Notes: generated from the sequence alone by a model not told the origin. Positions 1 to 7,221 are shown, counted from the stretch's first letter. The stretch is 17,048 nt of DNA from XYD2-FULL-39-9 sp964561035 (GCA_964561035.1 CAZLNR010000018.1:1-17048), one strand, 5' to 3'. A program made the numbers and translations.

Positions 1-1503
1 ATTGCGCGGATTGCGGATGAATATGCGGCTAAAAAGAAAGAAGCGCAGGTTATGGATTTTGATGACCTGTTAGTTTTGCTGCTTCAACTGCTGCATCAGC
101 CATCCGTGTTGGAAAAATATGCGCGCCAATTTAGATATATATTGGTTGATGAATATCAGGATACCAATAAAATTCAATCTTCAATTATTAAAAAACTTTC
201 TTCGTTTCATGGCAATGTGCTGGCGGTGGGTGATGACGCGCAAAGCATCTATTCTTTTCGTGCTGCCAATATTGCCAATATTTTACAGTTTGAAAAAGAT
301 TATCCGCAGGCAATTGTTACCAAGCTTGAAACCAATTATAGATCCAGCCAGGAAATTTTATCCGTGGCCAATGAAGTGATTAGCAACAATGCCAAGCAGT
401 ATAAAAAAAATCTCCACACAACATTTCAGAGCGGAGAAAAACCAATGCTGTGCCCGAAAATGGATCAAGCGGATGAAGCTGAATTTGTAACTGGAAAAAT
501 TTTATCTTTGCTTGATGAAGGGGTGCCAGCCCATGAGATTGCTGTGTTGTTCCGCGCCAGTCATCATTCGCAGTTGTTGGAAATGGAGCTGGTAAAAGCT
601 GGTATCGCCTATGATTATCGCGGCGGTTTGCGTTTTTTTGAACGCGCGCATATTAAAGATATATTGGCATACATGCGTATTATGAATAACCGCGCCGATA
701 CCGCTGCGTGGCTCCGCGTGCTTATGCACGAAGAAGGTATTGGACCGGTGGCGGCTGCAAAAATTGCCGCTATCGCCAAAACAGCTGAAAGCATGGAAGC
801 GGTTATTGAAGCAGGTGTAAAAATACTTGGAGAGAAAGCCGGGCGTGGATGGAGCAACTTTGCCTCAATTGCAGAAGTCGCGGTGCGAGCAGGGACGCAT
901 AATCCCGCGCAGATGATTGCGGCTTTGGCAGATTCCGCCTATAAAGAATATCTGCAGTCAGAATATGTGGATAGCCGTGATCGGCTGGCAGATATAAATC
1001 AGCTTTGCGCGTTTGCTGAAAAATATATTGATCTGGATCAGTTTTTAGCCGAAGCAAGTTTGCAAGAAGGTTTTGGCGCGCGTTCTCAGGGTCAGTCGGG
1101 TGAAAAGATTGTGCTATCAACTGTGCATCAAGCCAAGGGGTTGGAGTGGCAGGCTGTATTTGTAATCAATATGGCCAGTGGTGCGTTTCCCGGTGATCGT
1201 TCTCTGCAAGAGCCGGGTGGTTTAGAAGAGGAACGACGCTTGTTTTATGTGGCTATTACTCGAGCCAAACGGCATCTGTATTTAACATATCCTATGGCCG
1301 GCGGCGCCTGGGGTGATTCCATGTCGGGTCCAAGCTTGTTTTTGGCGGAAATTAACAGTGATTTGTTGGATGATCGTTCGCTTTTATCTACGGGGAATGG
1401 TTTGATGCTTAACGACGAAGAAGCTGGGGTAAGTTATATAGATGAAACCAAGCCATTAAAAATAAGGCCGGGTAGTTTTTTGCGCGATCTAAATGATCTA
1501 TAG
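1..1503 (+). CDS. uvrD: UvrD/PcrA-type superfamily 1 DNA helicase, 5'-truncated by window edge
   Basis: ATP-dependent 3'-5' DNA helicase of the UvrD/PcrA/Rep family, which acts in nucleotide excision repair, mismatch repair and clearing of replication blocks. The frame is open from base 1, so the gene starts upstream; the ATG at 52 is internal. Its surroundings (residues IAR...EAQVMDFDDLL) match the family's conserved DFDDLL region. In the 500 visible residues, motif II is DEYQDTN at 50-56, motif III GDDAQSIYSF at 77-86, motif IV is around ETNYRSS, motif V TVHQAKGLEW starts at 374, and motif VI EERRLFYVAITRAK is at about 410-423. Walker A lies outside the window. The C-terminus keeps the family's PSLFLAEI-like stretch and stops about 80 residues after motif VI; I see no added domain. 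UvrD, PcrA and Rep cannot be told apart from this part. A terminator follows the TAG stop. Confidence 0.95.
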   Translation: MARIADEYAAKKKEAQVMDFDDLLVLLLQLLHQPSVLEKYARQFRYILVDEYQDTNKIQSSIIKKLSSFHGNVLAVGDDAQSIYSFRAANIANILQFEKDYPQAIVTKLETNYRSSQEILSVANEVISNNAKQYKKNLHTTFQSGEKPMLCPKMDQADEAEFVTGKILSLLDEGVPAHEIAVLFRASHHSQLLEMELVKAGIAYDYRGGLRFFERAHIKDILAYMRIMNNRADTAAWLRVLMHEEGIGPVAAAKIAAIAKTAESMEAVIEAGVKILGEKAGRGWSNFASIAEVAVRAGTHNPAQMIAALADSAYKEYLQSEYVDSRDRLADINQLCAFAEKYIDLDQFLAEASLQEGFGARSQGQSGEKIVLSTVHQAKGLEWQAVFVINMASGAFPGDRSLQEPGGLEEERRLFYVAITRAKRHLYLTYPMAGGAWGDSMSGPSLFLAEINSDLLDDRSLLSTGNGLMLNDEEAGVSYIDETKPLKIRPGSFLRDLNDL

Positions 1504-1538
1504 GTTGTATTATTTTGGCTAATTATAGAAATTATTTT

Positions 1539-1570
1539 AAAAATAGCCATTGACTTTTTGGCTATTTTTT
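1539..1570 (+). terminator. Intrinsic terminator after the helicase gene
   Basis: A perfect 10-bp stem pairs 1540-1549 with 1559-1568 (AAAATAGCCA / TGGCTATTTT). The loop is 9 nt and the 3' side runs into a T tract ending at 1570. It lies 36 bases after the helicase stop. The stem is AU-rich at its base with a GGCTA/TAGCC core. The loop contains the -35 box of the next promoter. Confidence 0.8.
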
Positions 1571-1578
1571 GATATAAT
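1550..1578 (+). promoter_or_regulatory. Sigma-70-type promoter for the 1605/2141 gene pair
   Basis: TTGACT at 1550-1555, a 17-base spacer, then a perfect TATAAT at 1573-1578. Transcription should start near 1585, leaving a leader of about 20 nt before the ATG at 1605. The -35 hexamer lies wholly in the loop of the upstream terminator, so the two signals share DNA. Confidence 0.8.
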
Positions 1579-1604
1579 ATATAAGTTACTAAGTTAATTT
1601 ATAT

Positions 1605-2126
1605 ATGGAAGGAACGGCTTTACATCAGGGTGTTCAAGGTGGTAAAGAATTGCCGCCAATGTGGAAAATTCCCATAGAATCGGGTGCAAGAAGAGATGTG
1701 GTGGGAGAAATTCCCGGTAGAAAGGATGTAAATGCAACAAATACACAGAAAGCTGAAGAAACGAATCGAGAAAAAGTTGTGATGCAAATGCAAGAAAAAG
1801 ACTTTACTGCTGTAGATATTGCCTTAAGAAAATTGCTTATAGAAAATTCTGGCGCTCAAATTCTGTCTGAACCAGAAGCTAAAAATCTTATTAAAAAAAT
1901 GCAAGAAGAAATAGGTAAATTCGCGTTTCACGACGGTGTATTTTTAGATGAGATGCAAGCAGCAGGTAGGCCATTGTTTGATACCAAAAGATCTATTAAG
2001 ATTTCAGCTGATAACGGAAAAGAAGCTGTGTTTAAAATTATGTTGAAAACAGATACTGGAGAGTTTAAATTGCAGGGTGATGTGCTTGATCCAAAAGGCC
2101 AGTATGCTGAAGAGTTATTAAATTAA
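1605..2126 (+). CDS. Unrecognised 173-residue soluble protein
   Basis: I do not recognise this protein. No signal peptide or membrane segment is visible. The first 60 or so residues are polar and probably disordered. Residues 65-105 look helical (AVDIALRKLLIENSG, then AKNLIKKMQEEIGKF). The C-terminal part alternates hydrophobic and charged residues like a small beta-sheet (RSIKISADNGKEAVFKIML). The ATG at 1605 was chosen because it lies about 20 nt after the predicted transcription start; no Shine-Dalgarno is present, only the T/A-rich TTTATAT. The next gene starts 14 nt after the stop, so the two are very likely co-transcribed. Being co-transcribed just upstream of rpsL may hint at a translation- or stress-related role, but that is only context. 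It could be lineage-specific. Confidence 0.75.
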   Translation: MEGTALHQGVQGGKELPPMWKIPIESGARRDVVGEIPGRKDVNATNTQKAEETNREKVVMQMQEKDFTAVDIALRKLLIENSGAQILSEPEAKNLIKKMQEEIGKFAFHDGVFLDEMQAAGRPLFDTKRSIKISADNGKEAVFKIMLKTDTGEFKLQGDVLDPKGQYAEELLN

Positions 2127-2140
2127 TTTTGTTTGTATAT

Positions 2141-2725
2141 ATGAGTGAAAGAGCGCGAGGAGGACATACAGAAAAAAAAGCCATAGATCAGATCAAAGAT
2201 GCGGCCGAAAATAAAGGATTAGATCAAAAAAATCATCACGATGACAGTAATAATGCGTTTGAAGAACAGACACATCGATTGGAGGGAGTAGTAGATGTTG
2301 TGCGTTTGCTTGACACGGGCAATGTTGTAAATGCTGTTATTTTGAAAAGTTTGGAAAAAGATCAGCAGGCGCGTAATATGGCCGAGCGCATTATAAAAGC
2401 GCGCTTTGAATCAGAAGATTCGTTTGGCAGTTGCAAGAATTCGGCAGATATAGTAAAGAGGGTGCAAACTATAATTCAACAGAACAATGTTTTGAGAAGT
2501 TTGGGCTGGTCTGAGATTGTTTTGACAAATAGCGGTGGAGAGTCGCTGTTAATGGTTAAAGAAAGCATCGGCTCAGAACCGGTAATTATAGCGTTGCTAA
2601 AAGATCTAGAAAGAAATGTTTCTAAAGGAAAGGCTTTCGTAAAATCATTGGATTCCTATAAGAAAATAACTGGCAAGTATGGCCTTAAGGCAGCTATAGA
2701 TAGATGGTTGGAGCCGCTTTCTTGA
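2141..2725 (+). CDS. Unrecognised 194-residue soluble protein
   Basis: Not recognised. The ATG at 2141 is preferred over an in-frame TTG at 2129, because the TATAT just before the ATG matches the other starts in this window. Residues 1-45 are very polar (E, K, D, H, N rich) and probably disordered. The rest has amphipathic helical stretches (VVDVVRLLDTGNVVNAVILKSL; DIVKRVQTIIQQNN), a hydrophobic middle (SEIVLTNSGGESLLMV; EPVIIALLKDLERN) and a C-terminal WLEPLS. There is no signal peptide or membrane span. It follows the 1605 gene by 14 nt in the same unit. Its TGA stop at 2723-2725 lies inside the -35 box of the rpsL promoter. No terminator separates it from rpsL, so read-through into the str operon is likely. 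Confidence 0.75.
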   Translation: MSERARGGHTEKKAIDQIKDAAENKGLDQKNHHDDSNNAFEEQTHRLEGVVDVVRLLDTGNVVNAVILKSLEKDQQARNMAERIIKARFESEDSFGSCKNSADIVKRVQTIIQQNNVLRSLGWSEIVLTNSGGESLLMVKESIGSEPVIIALLKDLERNVSKGKAFVKSLDSYKKITGKYGLKAAIDRWLEPLS

Positions 2726-2750
2726 CATTTTTAATGCCTTCGTATATACT
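2722..2750 (+). promoter_or_regulatory. Strong sigma-70-type promoter of the rpsL-rpsG-fusA operon
   Basis: A perfect TTGACA at 2722-2727, a 17-base spacer, and TATACT at 2745-2750. The -35 box overlaps the stop codon of the preceding gene. The predicted start is near 2757, exactly where the first leader hairpin begins, so the mRNA would have a structured 5' end. A near-consensus promoter is expected for ribosomal protein genes. Confidence 0.85.
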
Positions 2751-2756
2751 CATTTC

Positions 2757-2859
2757 AGAACGTCCCCGATTGGGGTTCTCCTAAAAACTGGAGAAAGAAC
2801 TCGTGGCTGAGCACATTTCGTTCAGTTTTTTTATTTAGAATTTATTTTAAATTCAACGT
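2757..2859 (+). promoter_or_regulatory. Structured 5' leader of the str operon, possible attenuator
   Basis: About 100 untranslated bases with three visible elements. First is a 5'-terminal hairpin at 2757-2779 (AGAA/TTCT and CCCC/GGGG around GATT, with a CGT bulge). Second is an attenuator-like hairpin, 2807-2812 (CTGAGC) with 2820-2825 (GTTCAG), followed by seven Ts at 2826-2832. Third is a competing pairing, 2783-2790 (AAAAACTG) with 2823-2830 (CAGTTTTT), which would break the second hairpin and take in part of its T run. A GTG mini-ORF with a GGAG motif crosses the region. Mutually exclusive hairpins plus a leader ORF suggest transcription attenuation, but the terminator stem is short (6 bp with one GU pair), so this is inference. 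I know of no named leader of this form. Confidence 0.5.
2803..2838 (+). CDS. Candidate 11-codon leader peptide upstream of rpsL
   Basis: A GTG start at 2803 opens the frame MAEHISFSFFI and ends at TAG 2836-2838. GGAG at 2790-2793 lies 9 nt upstream, an ideal Shine-Dalgarno spacing. That is striking because the neighbouring protein genes lack such a motif. The peptide is Phe-rich (three of its last five residues) and its last codons cross the T run of the attenuator-like hairpin. Ribosome progress through it would therefore set which leader hairpin can form. It is very short and could be chance; it shares rpsL's frame but is closed by the TAG. Conservation in relatives would decide. Confidence 0.35.
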   Translation: MAEHISFSFFI

Positions 2860-3288
2860 ATGCCAACAATTAATCAGTTAATTCGCAAAGGCAGAACCAG
2901 TAAAGAGCGCAAAAGCAAAGTGCCAGCTCTTCAGTTTACCGTGGACAATCTGCACCGCCGTAAAACTTATTTTGCCAAAGGAACATCCTTTAAACGAGGC
3001 GTATGCACAAAGGTGTATACTACTACTCCTAAAAAACCAAACTCAGCTTTGCGTAAAGTTGCCAAGGTTCGCTTGAGCAATGGTATGGAAGTAATTGCGT
3101 ATATTCCGGGTGAAGGACACAATTTGCAAGAACACTCTATCGTGTTATTGCGCGGTGGCCGTGTAAAAGACTTGCCAGGTGTGCGCTATCATATCGTTCG
3201 TGGTGTTTATGACGCTCAGGGTGTGGAAGGAAGACGTAAAGGCCGCAGTTTGTATGGCGCTAAACGACCAAAAGCCGCTAAAAAATAA
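2860..3288 (+). CDS. rpsL: 30S ribosomal protein S12
   Basis: S12 sits at the decoding centre of the small subunit and affects translational accuracy. Conserved segments are all present: MPTINQLIRKGR at the start, KRGVCTKVYTTTPKKPNSA, GHNLQEHS, and RGGRVKDLPGVRYHIVRG. At 142 residues it has the long form, with about 21 residues between PAL and KRGVC (residues about 23-46), against five in E. coli and about 18 in Bacillus. The streptomycin-contact lysines in PKKPNS and RVKDLPG are the usual wild-type residues. The Asp of KDLPG, the RimO methylthiolation site in E. coli, is kept. The ATG at 2860 gives the family's normal N-terminus; no Shine-Dalgarno precedes it (AAATTCAACGT). It is the first gene of the str operon. 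Confidence 0.98.
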   Translation: MPTINQLIRKGRTSKERKSKVPALQFTVDNLHRRKTYFAKGTSFKRGVCTKVYTTTPKKPNSALRKVAKVRLSNGMEVIAYIPGEGHNLQEHSIVLLRGGRVKDLPGVRYHIVRGVYDAQGVEGRRKGRSLYGAKRPKAAKK

Positions 3289-3373
3289 ATAGTGATTCAG
3301 GCATAGCAAAAATAGCTAAAGCGCTGGTTCAAAATTTATATATACTCAATTACTTATAATTCTCATAACTCAT

Positions 3374-3850
3374 ATGCGAGGTGGAAAACAAGACTATAAA
3401 CGAGAAATTCTCCCGGATCCAAAATATGGCAGCGTTGTGCTGGCTAAATTTATTAACCATATCATGGAGCGCGGCAAGAAAACTGTAGCTCAAACAATCG
3501 TGTACTCTGCATTTGAAAAAATTGCAGATGCAAAAAAAGATCCAATGAAGGTTTTTGAAGAAGCTATTAAAACCGTTCAGCCCCAATTGGAAGTTCGTTC
3601 CCGACGTGTTGGCGGTGCCAACTATCAGGTGCCAATGCCGGTAAGCGCCAATAGACAAAACGCTCTTACTTTCCGCTGGATTGTAGAGGCAGCACGCAAT
3701 AAAAAAGGACAGGCTATGGCTGACAAATTAGCGACTGTGCTTATGGACAGTGCGCAAGGAGTTGGTGACGCGATCAAGAAACGCGACGATGTTCATAGAA
3801 TGGCAGAAGCAAATAAAGCATTTGCTCACTTTGCCAGATTTGCTAAATAA
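3374..3850 (+). CDS. rpsG: 30S ribosomal protein S7
   Basis: S7 nucleates assembly of the small-subunit head by binding the 3' domain of 16S rRNA and lines the E site. At 158 residues it is close to the usual 156. Recognisable segments are MRGGKQDYKREILPDPKYGS, VLAKFINHIMERGKKTVAQTIVYSAFE, the beta-hairpin with RSRRVGGANYQVPMPV, and AEANKAFAHFARF. It starts 85 nt after rpsL. That spacer has no clear promoter or terminator, so the two are co-transcribed. In E. coli S7 represses its own operon by binding the rpsL-rpsG spacer; I see short inverted repeats here (TAGC...GCTA near 3304-3318) but cannot show the same fold. No Shine-Dalgarno precedes the ATG. fusA follows after 21 nt. Confidence 0.98.
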   Translation: MRGGKQDYKREILPDPKYGSVVLAKFINHIMERGKKTVAQTIVYSAFEKIADAKKDPMKVFEEAIKTVQPQLEVRSRRVGGANYQVPMPVSANRQNALTFRWIVEAARNKKGQAMADKLATVLMDSAQGVGDAIKKRDDVHRMAEANKAFAHFARFAK

Positions 3851-3871
3851 ACATTTTAAAATTATTTTTTT

Positions 3872-5947
3872 ATGCCTCGTGAATATCCAATAGAGAAAAC
3901 TCGTAATATCGGTATCATGGCGCACATTGATGCGGGTAAGACCACCACTTCCGAACGCGTGCTTTTTTATACCGGTAAAAAACATAAAATCGGTGAAGTG
4001 CACGAAGGTGAAGCAACCATGGACTGGATGGAACAAGAAAAAGAACGCGGTATTACTATTACTTCTGCCGCCACCACTTGTTTTTGGAAAGGACATCGTA
4101 TTAACTTAATCGACACTCCAGGCCACGTAGACTTTACTGTAGAAGTAGAGCGTTCTTTGCGTGTGCTTGATGGCGCTTGTGCTGTATTTGATGCCTCTCA
4201 AGGTGTGGAACCTCAATCTGAAACTGTGTGGCACCAGGCAGATAAATATAATGTGCCTCGCATTGCATTTATCAATAAAATGGATAAGTTGGGAGCTGAT
4301 TTTTACATGAGTCTTGATTCTATTAACGAACGCTTGTCTCCAAACGCTGTGGCCATTCAATTGCCAATCGGCGCTGACAGCAGCTTTTCTGGATTGATTG
4401 ATATTATTGAAGAAAAAGCTTTTAGATTTGAAGGTGCAAAAGGCGAAAATATTATTGAAATGCCTATTCCAGAAGATATGATGGAAAAGGTAAAAGAATA
4501 TCGCGCTAAATTAATGGAAAAAGTTGCAGAAGCCAGTGATGTATTAATGAATAAATATTTAAATGGTGAAACGCTTACTATTGAAGAAGTCAAATCAGGT
4601 ATTCGCAGCATGGTAATCAAAGGTGCGATTTATCCTGTGTTGTGCGGCTCTGCCTTGGCTAATATTGGTGTTCAGTTAATGCTTGATGCCGTAGTTGCAT
4701 ACTTGCCTGCGCCAACCGATTTGCCTCCAGTAAAAGGACACAACCCAGACACTGATGCAGAAGAAATTCGCAATCCATCTGACAAAGAACCTTTCTGCGC
4801 TCTTGCGTTTAAGATTGCCACAGATCCATTTGTTGGTAAATTGATTTTCTTCCGTGTGTACTCTGGTGTAGTAACTGCCGGCAGTTATGTTTATAACTCT
4901 AGTACTGGTGGTAAAGAACGTTTGGGACGCATTGTGCGCTTGCACGCTAACCAGCGTGAAGATGTACAAGAAGTGTATGCAGGTGAAATTGCAGCTGCAA
5001 TTGGTTTGAAAGAAGTTGGTACTGGTGACACATTGTGCGATGAAGATAAGCCAATTGTTATGGAACGTCCAACATTTGCTGAGCCGGTTATCTCTATGGC
5101 TATTGAGCCAAAAACAAAAGCAGACCAAGAAAAAATTGGTTTGGCATTGCAAAAATTGGCTGAAGAAGATCCTACTTTCCGTGTGCATACTGATGAAGAA
5201 ACCATGCAAACTATTATCGGCGGTATGGGTGAATTGCACTTGGACATTATCGTGGATCGTATGAGACGCGAGTTTAAAGTGGAAGCAAATGTAGGTAAGC
5301 CGCAAGTTGCATATAAAGAAACAGTTAAAATGGCTGCCGATGCCGAAGGTAAATATATTAAACAGTCTGGTGGTAAGGGTCAATATGGCCACTGCTGGTT
5401 AAAAGTAGAGCCTAAAGAACAGGGAACAGGCTATGAATTTGTGGATGAAGTTAAGGGCGGTGCAATTCCTCGTGAATTTATTCCGGCTATTGAAAAAGGT
5501 ATCGCAAGCGCCTTAACTAGAGGTATTCAAGCAGGATTCCCAGTGGTTGATATCAAAGTAACTTGTTATGATGGTTCTTACCACGAAGTTGACTCTTCCG
5601 AAATGGCATTTAAGATGGCTGGTTCTATGGCCTTCCAAGCTGCCTGCAAAAAAGCCAACCCAATCATTATGGAGCCAATCATGAAAGTGGAAGTAACCAC
5701 TCCAGAAAGTTATATGGGTGATGTGATTGGTGATTTGAATTCTAAGAGAGGTCAGATTCAAGAAATGTTTGATCGCGGACAAATCAAAGTAATTAAAGCA
5801 ATTGTTCCGCTCGCAAGCATGTTCGGATACGCCACCACTTTGCGCAGTATTTCACAGGGCCGCGCTAATTACTCTATGGAATTCGGACATTACGCGGAAG
5901 TTCCACGCAATGTGGCCGAAACCATCATTGCCGGCAATCAAAAATAA
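3872..5947 (+). CDS. fusA: Translation elongation factor G
   Basis: EF-G is the GTPase that drives translocation of tRNA and mRNA, and with RRF recycles ribosomes. At 691 residues it has full length. In the G domain, G1 AHIDAGKT is at 17-24, switch I RGITITSAA at 59-67, G3 DTPGHVDF at 81-88 and G4 NKMD at 135-138; the G5 region is CGSA near 259. Later domains include the conserved GMGELHLDI (domain III), KGGAIPREFIPAIEKG (domain IV) and GDVIGDLNSKRGQI (domain V). It starts 21 nt after rpsG with only T/A-rich DNA before the ATG. A terminator follows it, so unlike the E. coli str operon no tuf gene is attached here. Nothing suggests truncation or a second paralogue. Confidence 0.99.
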   Translation: MPREYPIEKTRNIGIMAHIDAGKTTTSERVLFYTGKKHKIGEVHEGEATMDWMEQEKERGITITSAATTCFWKGHRINLIDTPGHVDFTVEVERSLRVLDGACAVFDASQGVEPQSETVWHQADKYNVPRIAFINKMDKLGADFYMSLDSINERLSPNAVAIQLPIGADSSFSGLIDIIEEKAFRFEGAKGENIIEMPIPEDMMEKVKEYRAKLMEKVAEASDVLMNKYLNGETLTIEEVKSGIRSMVIKGAIYPVLCGSALANIGVQLMLDAVVAYLPAPTDLPPVKGHNPDTDAEEIRNPSDKEPFCALAFKIATDPFVGKLIFFRVYSGVVTAGSYVYNSSTGGKERLGRIVRLHANQREDVQEVYAGEIAAAIGLKEVGTGDTLCDEDKPIVMERPTFAEPVISMAIEPKTKADQEKIGLALQKLAEEDPTFRVHTDEETMQTIIGGMGELHLDIIVDRMRREFKVEANVGKPQVAYKETVKMAADAEGKYIKQSGGKGQYGHCWLKVEPKEQGTGYEFVDEVKGGAIPREFIPAIEKGIASALTRGIQAGFPVVDIKVTCYDGSYHEVDSSEMAFKMAGSMAFQAACKKANPIIMEPIMKVEVTTPESYMGDVIGDLNSKRGQIQEMFDRGQIKVIKAIVPLASMFGYATTLRSISQGRANYSMEFGHYAEVPRNVAETIIAGNQK

Positions 5948-5966
5948 TTAACAGAAAAAACATTTG

Positions 5967-5994
5967 ACCACTCTGGCGTTCCCGGGGTGGTTTT
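5967..5994 (+). terminator. Intrinsic terminator ending the str operon
   Basis: A 10-bp stem pairs 5967-5976 (ACCACTCTGG) with 5982-5991 (CCGGGGTGGT), with two G-U pairs and the 5-nt loop CGTTC. TTTT at 5991-5994 continues as GTGTT, so the T tract is short. It lies 19 nt after the fusA stop. The next promoter's -10 box starts only eight bases beyond the stem. Confidence 0.75.
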
Positions 5995-5995
5995 G

Positions 5996-6004
5996 TGTTA
6001 TAAT
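5996..6004 (+). promoter_or_regulatory. Extended -10 promoter for the 6022 gene
   Basis: TGTTATAAT: a perfect TATAAT at 5999-6004 preceded by the TGn extended -10 element. No good -35 sits at the right distance; TTGACC at 5964-5969 is 29 bases away, too far. Transcription would start near 6011, giving a leader of only about 11 nt before the ATG at 6022. Confidence 0.65.
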
Positions 6005-6021
6005 ACCGCATATTTTTATAT

Positions 6022-7212
6022 ATGTTTGAAAAAAATACTAATTCAGAACATACTCTGCCCGTAGAAAAAAGTTTGGCAAAGCTGTGGTTTGTGGTGGTTG
6101 CGTATTTACAGCAAAACCGTAAACCGTACCTGTGTATCGTGTCAGACGATGCTAATAAAAAACAGCTACGATTGGATGGTCAAGGTTCTATGCAAGTTAA
6201 GGAGGGTAATAGCTGGCGGTTAGTTATGCGGACAACTACTTTTTTGTTAGACGAGGAAAGCGTTCAGGCGGTTGCATCTTTTATTAAAGAGACAGAGCGA
6301 GAGAAGGGGATTCGTTTAGAAAGTAAAATTATAGATACTGATACGCGACCAAAAACAGAATTGGAGTTAAAGCTGGGGTCGTATGGACTGGTAGAGGCAG
6401 ATATGTATGGCAGTTTTCCTGCGCAACGGTTAATGGATCGGGTGTATGCTAATGCGTCGGGAAATAAGCTTGATATCAGAAAACCTAAAGATCTAAAAGA
6501 GTTTTATGATGAATGGATTTCTCAAGTACGAATTCTTCCGTTGCCATTTGTGCCGCCGCAATTAAAATTTAACCAGTTATACCCGGGCAAGTTGTATCCA
6601 ACAGATGTTGATCCGGAACAAGGAAATTTTGCTTATTTACATCTATTAACAGACCGTAAAATTGTTGACAATATACGAGAGCTGCCCCAAGGAGATGCGG
6701 TGCATAAGCCTCGTTTTGCATCGGGTATGAATTTGTTTATGATGGATTGGCGTGAGCAGGATCTGAGAAAAATTGATGGTTCGGGGCGTCCGTTTTTAGA
6801 AACTGTGGGCGCTAATTCAGCCTTGCTGCGGTCTTTAGGTTGGGGTAGTAGCGGAATAGTGATGAGTCGTCCGGAAATAGATGATTTATTATGGGAGGGT
6901 GATGTGGATTTGCAAGAGCCTACAAAGCGCCATCGTCAGATTATAGAAGATCTTAATTTTGATCCGCACAATTACCGTTTGCGGCTTATAGACGCGGGGG
7001 AATACGCGCGTTTGGCGGCAAAACAAAAATGGGGGGAAGAGAGTATGGCAACTCACTTTGACGGCTATGCGGTTGTTGATGTGTCGCAGGATAAAAAAGA
7101 AAGGCGCGGTCTGTGCGGTGGAGATGTGCGCGACGGCGGTTCTTCTCATATTTCTTGGGTGGAAAGATCAGATGTGCGCTTACCGGTTCGTTTAGTGCTA
7201 GCTCGTGTGTAA
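6022..7212 (+). CDS. Unrecognised 396-residue soluble protein
   Basis: I do not recognise this protein. It is a full-length frame with its own promoter and begins about 11 nt after the predicted transcription start, with no Shine-Dalgarno. No signal peptide is evident; the only hydrophobic stretch near the N-terminus (LAKLWFVVVAYLQ, about residues 18-30) is short and looks like a buried helix or strand. The first 100 residues read as an alpha/beta domain (YLCIVSDDANKKQLRLDG, WRLVMRTTTFLLDEESVQAVASFIKE). The middle has FYDEWISQVRILPLPFVPP. The C-terminus has DGYAVVDVSQDKKERRGLCGGDVRDGG followed by hydrophobic strands. No catalytic signature I know is present. It is transcribed alone, between the str operon terminator and the giant surface gene. 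Confidence 0.8.
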   Translation: MFEKNTNSEHTLPVEKSLAKLWFVVVAYLQQNRKPYLCIVSDDANKKQLRLDGQGSMQVKEGNSWRLVMRTTTFLLDEESVQAVASFIKETEREKGIRLESKIIDTDTRPKTELELKLGSYGLVEADMYGSFPAQRLMDRVYANASGNKLDIRKPKDLKEFYDEWISQVRILPLPFVPPQLKFNQLYPGKLYPTDVDPEQGNFAYLHLLTDRKIVDNIRELPQGDAVHKPRFASGMNLFMMDWREQDLRKIDGSGRPFLETVGANSALLRSLGWGSSGIVMSRPEIDDLLWEGDVDLQEPTKRHRQIIEDLNFDPHNYRLRLIDAGEYARLAAKQKWGEESMATHFDGYAVVDVSQDKKERRGLCGGDVRDGGSSHISWVERSDVRLPVRLVLARV

Positions 7213-7221
7213 TTTAATTAT

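Noticed and set aside
52..54. ATG at 52 as the true helicase start
   Set aside because: The frame is open from base 1, and the residues around the ATG fit the internal DFDDLL region of UvrD/PcrA helicases; the Walker A half must lie upstream.
2129..2131. TTG start for the second small gene
   Set aside because: An ATG four codons later has the TATAT context seen at other starts in this window, and the TTG would leave only two bases after the previous stop.
3318..3346. Internal promoter for rpsG using TATACT at 3341
   Set aside because: No acceptable -35 hexamer at 16-18 bases upstream and no TGn; AT-rich spacers produce such -10 matches by chance.
4676..5392. A 238-codon open frame on the minus strand inside fusA
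   Set aside because: It lies entirely antisense to a perfectly conserved EF-G gene, has low-complexity Phe/Thr/Asn-rich composition, and shows no recognisable motif; it is a shadow of fusA codon use.
5964..6004. TTGACC at 5964 as the -35 box for TATAAT at 5999
   Set aside because: The spacer would be 29 bases, far from the usual 16-18. The TGn extended -10 explains the promoter better.
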